Assembly: GCA_048615375.1 (NCBI GenBank)
Contig: JBMCLJ010000059.1
Span: 1-8,788 of the forward strand
From: JBMCLJ01 sp048615375
GTDB taxonomy: Bacteria > Patescibacteriota > Dojkabacteria > JAOAGR01
Length of the DNA: 8,788 nucleotides
Direction: 5' to 3'
Shown here: one piece after another, positions 5,929 to 8,788 of the stretch
Layout of the letters: each line of letters begins with the position of its first letter
Numbering within the stretch: position 1 is the first letter of the stretch
The notes under the pieces: model-generated
The model's database searches: none
The model's input: the letters and a program-made list of their open reading frames with translations, nothing else
What the model was told of the DNA's origin: nothing
Made by a program: the position numbers and the translations under genes

Positions 5929-6696
5929 TTATGTAGCAGTCCAGCCTCCATCAACACAGATCACCTGACCATTGGTATAGCTCGCAGCGTCTGACGCGAG
6001 ATAAATCAAGGCTCCATCAAGCTCGCCTTCTTTACCCCATCGATCCATTGGACATCGTGCTTTCAGATAAGCCTCAAATGGCTCATTGCCTTCGATAGGC
6101 TGGGTCATTTCTGATTCGAAAAATCCTGGGCCGATAGCATTTACAGTAATTCCTTTTATCCCCCATTCTCCCGCGAGTGCACGAGTAAGGTTCACTACCC
6201 CTCCTTTCGCCGCGTGGTAAGCAGAAGCTGGGATAAATTCATTACCAAGAACCCCAAACATTGAGGCGATGTTAACTATCCTGCCGTAGCCACGTTCTAC
6301 CATGTGCTTTCCGACATGTTTTGAAAACATCATGACTGCTCGCAGGTCAGTGTTAACAACGTTATCCCACTCATCTTCTGGGAGCTCTTCAGCTTTGCTC
6401 ATGCCAGCAACACCTGCATTATTAACCAGGATGTCGATCTGACCGAATTTCTCAAGAGTTTTTGTAACGACATTAACGATGTCGTCAGTGTTATTAACAT
6501 CGCATTGAATTGCGAGGCATGAAGCTCCGAGTGCTTCTATTTCTGACTGGGTGCTCTCAAGCTTTTCCTGTCTGCGGGCGCAGATCACGACATTTGCGCC
6601 AAATCTCGCGAGCGCTTTGGCAAATTGGACGCCAAGACCACTGGATGCACCGGTAACTATTGCTGTTTTACCCTGGAGGTTGAAAATATCTGACAT
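5929..6696 (-). CDS. Short-chain dehydrogenase/reductase (SDR), gluconate 5-dehydrogenase-like
   Basis: This 255-residue protein is a complete classical SDR, a cytoplasmic NAD(P)-dependent oxidoreductase. It shows the cofactor loop TGASSGLG (15-22), CDV (65-67), NNAG (92-95), and the catalytic tetrad N115, S145 (NIAS), Y160 and K164 (YHAAK). The PG motif (190-191) and the VDGGW end (248-252) complete the family pattern. Two Arg after the second strand (41-42) suggest a preference for NADP(H). The overall pattern, including DRWGKEGELDGALIYLASD, resembles gluconate 5-dehydrogenase and 2-deoxygluconate 3-dehydrogenase types, but SDR substrates cannot be read safely from sequence and an oxoacyl-ACP reductase is possible. 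It lies 61 bases after the exported-protein gene on the same strand. A TAAAAT box ends nine bases before the ATG; there is no Shine-Dalgarno site. It is intact, unlike the genes to its left. Confidence 0.92.
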   Translation of the reverse strand: MSDIFNLQGKTAIVTGASSGLGVQFAKALARFGANVVICARRQEKLESTQSEIEALGASCLAIQCDVNNTDDIVNVVTKTLEKFGQIDILVNNAGVAGMSKAEELPEDEWDNVVNTDLRAVMMFSKHVGKHMVERGYGRIVNIASMFGVLGNEFIPASAYHAAKGGVVNLTRALAGEWGIKGITVNAIGPGFFESEMTQPIEGNEPFEAYLKARCPMDRWGKEGELDGALIYLASDAASYTNGQVICVDGGWTAT

Positions 6697-6757
6697 ATGT
6701 AGTTTATTTTAGATAAACACTCCATTGTGAGGAATTCCTGCAGAAATGTAAAGGGCA

Positions 6758-8467
6758 TCACTTTACCTCAATAATAAAAGGATCTCCGTATCCCTCTTCT
6801 GGTTGCTGCAATGTAATTGCATTCCTTGATTGACCTTCACCCGCATAGCTACTCCGTAACCCTGATCGTGCAAGGTATTCTTCGTGAGGAAGTTGTTTGA
6901 TATTTGGTATCCAGCGTTTATAAGAGATTCTATATCTACCTTTTACAGTAGTTGCCGGGAGATTTAGTAACCCATTCTCGACATACTGATCTTTCATAAA
7001 ATATTCAATCGAATCAGTAGGTTTTCCTTGCTCGTTTAATGGCTCTACTTGTACTGTTGTGTAGCCTGAGTAAGGAGTTTCTTTTCCAGTAACAGTTGAC
7101 ATATACGACAGCCTGGTAGTATATGCCTGTCCTGCTTTAACTTCGGATACAGCTGTAGCCTTTAATTTTTCTCCGAGATACGCTTTGTGTAAAACAGTTC
7201 TCGATGTCAAATCTGACTCATTTATTCTTTCACTCTGGCAATTCGGGTCGATAGAAGCGTCGCAATTACCCCAGTGTACAGGTTTACCTTTGCCTGCCTC
7301 TTCTTTGATTTGAGTGATATCTATCTGTACCACACCGGTATTTTCCGCGAGATAGTAATCTTCACGCAGCGCTCCTTCCATAAACCTGATGCGAATTGCA
7401 GGTCCCGAGTATGCTGGCGTGTCTACATCAAGAACACTATAATCTACATGCCACGCGTGTGGCCAAATGCGATCGTGTGGAACATTTGGAATTGTATGTT
7501 CTTTGCAGAAATCTTCTTCATTCGTATGTACATAGAGATCTTCGTCTTCCCAGGAATTTGTTTTTTCCCAGCGAGTATCCAATTGTCGGGGGCTCAGAAG
7601 ATACACAGGGTACTGGTCAAATACTTTTGAAGTAAAAAGTATATTGGATGCTGCAATATTCCCCCGTGGCCCAGGATCCGGTGCTGCAGGCTTGTTGAAC
7701 GCGTTAAGGTCAGCAAACCCTTTTGAGTGATAGGTTTTATATCCTCTTGCCCATAGATATTCATGTTCCCATTTACCACGCTTTTCGAATGGTACGACAA
7801 ACCATCTCATAACATAGTCACCCCCTGGTCCCCAGTAAGCAGCACGATGTTCTTTGGTGTATCTCCATGGTGTGGTAAGTGTACCGCATACTTCTTCCGG
7901 AGCTTCAACTTCTACTTTCGCGAGAGCTTTTTTACCGGTTTCCAGATAGTTCGTAGTTTCGTATATCCAATAATTTCCTGGAGTATTCATCCAGAAGTTT
8001 GTCATATCATACGGGGGCATGGTAATGGTTATAGGGTTGCTCCATTCCCAGTCGCTTAAACCTGTGGGTCTAAATACCGCTTCATATTTTCCGAGCCGAA
8101 CATCTTTTAGTAAGTTCCCGTCTACAATTACTTTACCCTCTACAGCTTTCATCCATTTCCCCTCTGAAATGTTACAATTTCCGGAATCCGCGTACTCACA
8201 AAGATTCAATTTTACATCAAGTTCGCCAGAGTAATTCTCTGGCTCATCAATAAATAGTGTATACCCTTCGCCTTGTCTTACAACATCAGGAGTTACACGA
8301 ACAGTTAATTTTTTAACATTACTTGTGATATCAGTCGATGCAGAACTTCTCGTGTCTGTGTTTGTCCTGGTATTAATTATAACTGTTGTGGCAACAATAC
8401 TTATCACAAGAACGATGAAAATAGCAAGCAGAATAAACTTTTTAGAAGAAAAAGGAGGTAGTTTCAC
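6758..8467 (-). CDS. Large membrane-anchored exported protein, function unknown
   Basis: This is a 569-residue protein from GTG 8467 to TGA 6758. The N-terminus is basic (KLPPFSSKK), followed by one hydrophobic helix (about 11-31) and then a long hydrophilic, Thr/Tyr/Trp-rich region, so it is probably held in the membrane with the bulk outside. Ahead of residue 160 lies a likely beta-sandwich (SVxP...GEGYTLFID; YEAVFRP). It is followed by FWMNTPGNYWIYET, like the 'lkvGntW.Y' openings of exported beta-rich proteins, then several Trp-rich stretches and a C-terminal beta-rich part ending FIIEVK. Six or so Cys may form disulphides. The frame is open back to 8620, but that extension overlaps the divergent gene and places 51 polar residues before the signal. 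TTGCAA-17-TATATT ends five bases before the GTG, which supports it as start. No catalytic motif or family was recognised. Confidence 0.8.
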   Translation of the reverse strand: MKLPPFSSKKFILLAIFIVLVISIVATTVIINTRTNTDTRSSASTDITSNVKKLTVRVTPDVVRQGEGYTLFIDEPENYSGELDVKLNLCEYADSGNCNISEGKWMKAVEGKVIVDGNLLKDVRLGKYEAVFRPTGLSDWEWSNPITITMPPYDMTNFWMNTPGNYWIYETTNYLETGKKALAKVEVEAPEEVCGTLTTPWRYTKEHRAAYWGPGGDYVMRWFVVPFEKRGKWEHEYLWARGYKTYHSKGFADLNAFNKPAAPDPGPRGNIAASNILFTSKVFDQYPVYLLSPRQLDTRWEKTNSWEDEDLYVHTNEEDFCKEHTIPNVPHDRIWPHAWHVDYSVLDVDTPAYSGPAIRIRFMEGALREDYYLAENTGVVQIDITQIKEEAGKGKPVHWGNCDASIDPNCQSERINESDLTSRTVLHKAYLGEKLKATAVSEVKAGQAYTTRLSYMSTVTGKETPYSGYTTVQVEPLNEQGKPTDSIEYFMKDQYVENGLLNLPATTVKGRYRISYKRWIPNIKQLPHEEYLARSGLRSSYAGEGQSRNAITLQQPEEGYGDPFIIEVK

Positions 8468-8472
8468 TATAA

Positions 8473-8501
8473 AATATAGAAAATTCTGAAATGTGTTGCA
8501 A
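8473..8501 (-). promoter_or_regulatory. Promoter of the large exported protein, predicted leaderless at GTG
   Basis: On the minus strand TTGCAA (8501-8496), 17 bases and TATATT (8478-8473) form the promoter; the -10 box ends five bases before the GTG at 8467. It overlaps the region of the divergent promoter for 8522. Confidence 0.5.
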
Positions 8502-8505
8502 GTAT

Positions 8506-8514
8506 TGGTATAAT
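8506..8514 (+). promoter_or_regulatory. Extended -10 promoter of the right-edge gene, predicted leaderless
   Basis: TGG-TATAAT (8506-8514) is a consensus extended -10 element that ends seven bases before the ATG at 8522, so transcription would start at or just before the codon. No clear -35 box is seen, as is usual for extended -10 promoters. Confidence 0.55.
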
Positions 8515-8521
8515 TATCTTC

Positions 8522-8788
8522 ATGGCTACACTCTACTCGATAGATTTCGCCCGTGCAGCTCCGTTTACCAGGAAGTACCTGGCAACCAGACATCGGGAGA
8601 AAGTCAAAACGGTATTTCAATCAAACCCCGGTAAGATAGTTGAACTTCTCATCCCGAGTGTTATGAGTTTGCTTGGCGTCATATTTTTTAGCTGGAATTT
8701 ATTGCAGATAGTAGTAGTGTTTTATATCGATTTTCTTCTTCATTCCATTTTTTTAGTATTGAAAATATTTCTGAATAAAAACGCCGCG
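8522..8788 (+). CDS. Membrane protein, DUF6498-like, N-terminal part (cut by the window edge)
   Basis: An ATG at 8522 opens a frame of 89 codons that stays open to the end of the window. After a basic, soluble stretch of about 40 residues come two hydrophobic segments (about 43-63 and 64-84): IVELLIPSVMSLLGVIFFSW, then the sequence around LLQIVVVFYIDFLLHSIFLVLKI. The pattern P-x-x-SLxGVxFFxW followed by a helix with a Tyr and an acidic residue and ending in LKI/LKM recalls the start of DUF6498 membrane proteins, whose function is unknown. The usual YWLEN is YIDF here, so the link is tentative. It is divergent from the exported-protein gene with 54 bases between starts, and has no Shine-Dalgarno site but a strong extended -10 box. 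The longer opposite-strand frame (to 8620) overlaps it and is rejected. Confidence 0.65.
   Translation, partial: MATLYSIDFARAAPFTRKYLATRHREKVKTVFQSNPGKIVELLIPSVMSLLGVIFFSWNLLQIVVVFYIDFLLHSIFLVLKIFLNKNAA

Noticed and set aside
7274..8234. Plus-strand frames of 70-120 codons inside the exported-protein gene
   Set aside because: They lie antisense to a long coding frame and lack promoters, ribosome binding sites or recognisable domains.
8468..8620. Upstream extension of the large exported protein to an ATG at 8620
   Set aside because: The extension overlaps the divergent gene at 8522, adds 51 polar residues before the signal anchor and covers a promoter that ends five bases before GTG 8467.

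Overview
This is a bacterial window: the putative promoters have sigma70-type -10 boxes, and most genes are short, hypothetical or membrane-anchored and lack a Shine-Dalgarno site. Standard stop codons fit (both TAA and TGA end natural-looking proteins). The lineage cannot be fixed from the sequence. The many single-pass or exported proteins of unknown function and the rarity of Shine-Dalgarno sites would suit a candidate-phylum bacterium such as a member of Patescibacteria, but this is a guess. No rRNA, tRNA, CRISPR array, insertion sequence or phage gene was seen.

Layout. Left block, all minus strand (1-2331): the start of an exported protein with a signal peptide, cut by the window edge (1-428); a single-pass membrane or periplasmic protein with a GW.P / LDTN signature (490-1059); a 305-base gap; a Suppressor-of-fused (SUFU) domain protein (1365-1964); and a small GRAM/PH-like protein (2023-2331). 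After a divergent promoter region comes the plus-strand block (2514-5868): an 11-repeat TPR protein; a protein of unknown function interrupted by an in-frame TGA (3850-4395, continued 4396-4698); a phosphoribosyltransferase broken by a one-base frameshift (4757-5252); and a protein whose C-terminal half resembles methylglyoxal-synthase-like domains without the catalytic residues (5299-5868). A hairpin separates this from a convergent minus-strand pair: an intact short-chain dehydrogenase (5929-6696) and a large membrane-anchored exported protein (6758-8467). At the right edge a divergent plus-strand gene begins, a DUF6498-like membrane protein (8522 onward).

The genes do not form one recognisable pathway. 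GRAM and SUFU lie in tandem 58 bases apart and may be co-transcribed. Two neighbouring broken genes (3850-5252) suggest a decaying or error-containing segment. The most general signal is regulatory: in at least five genes a -10 box ends only 5-7 bases before the start codon, three of them with a -35 box 17 bases upstream, so transcription would start at or next to the start codon (leaderless mRNA). This also fixes several start codons, including a GTG start for the large exported protein and a late ATG for the TPR protein.
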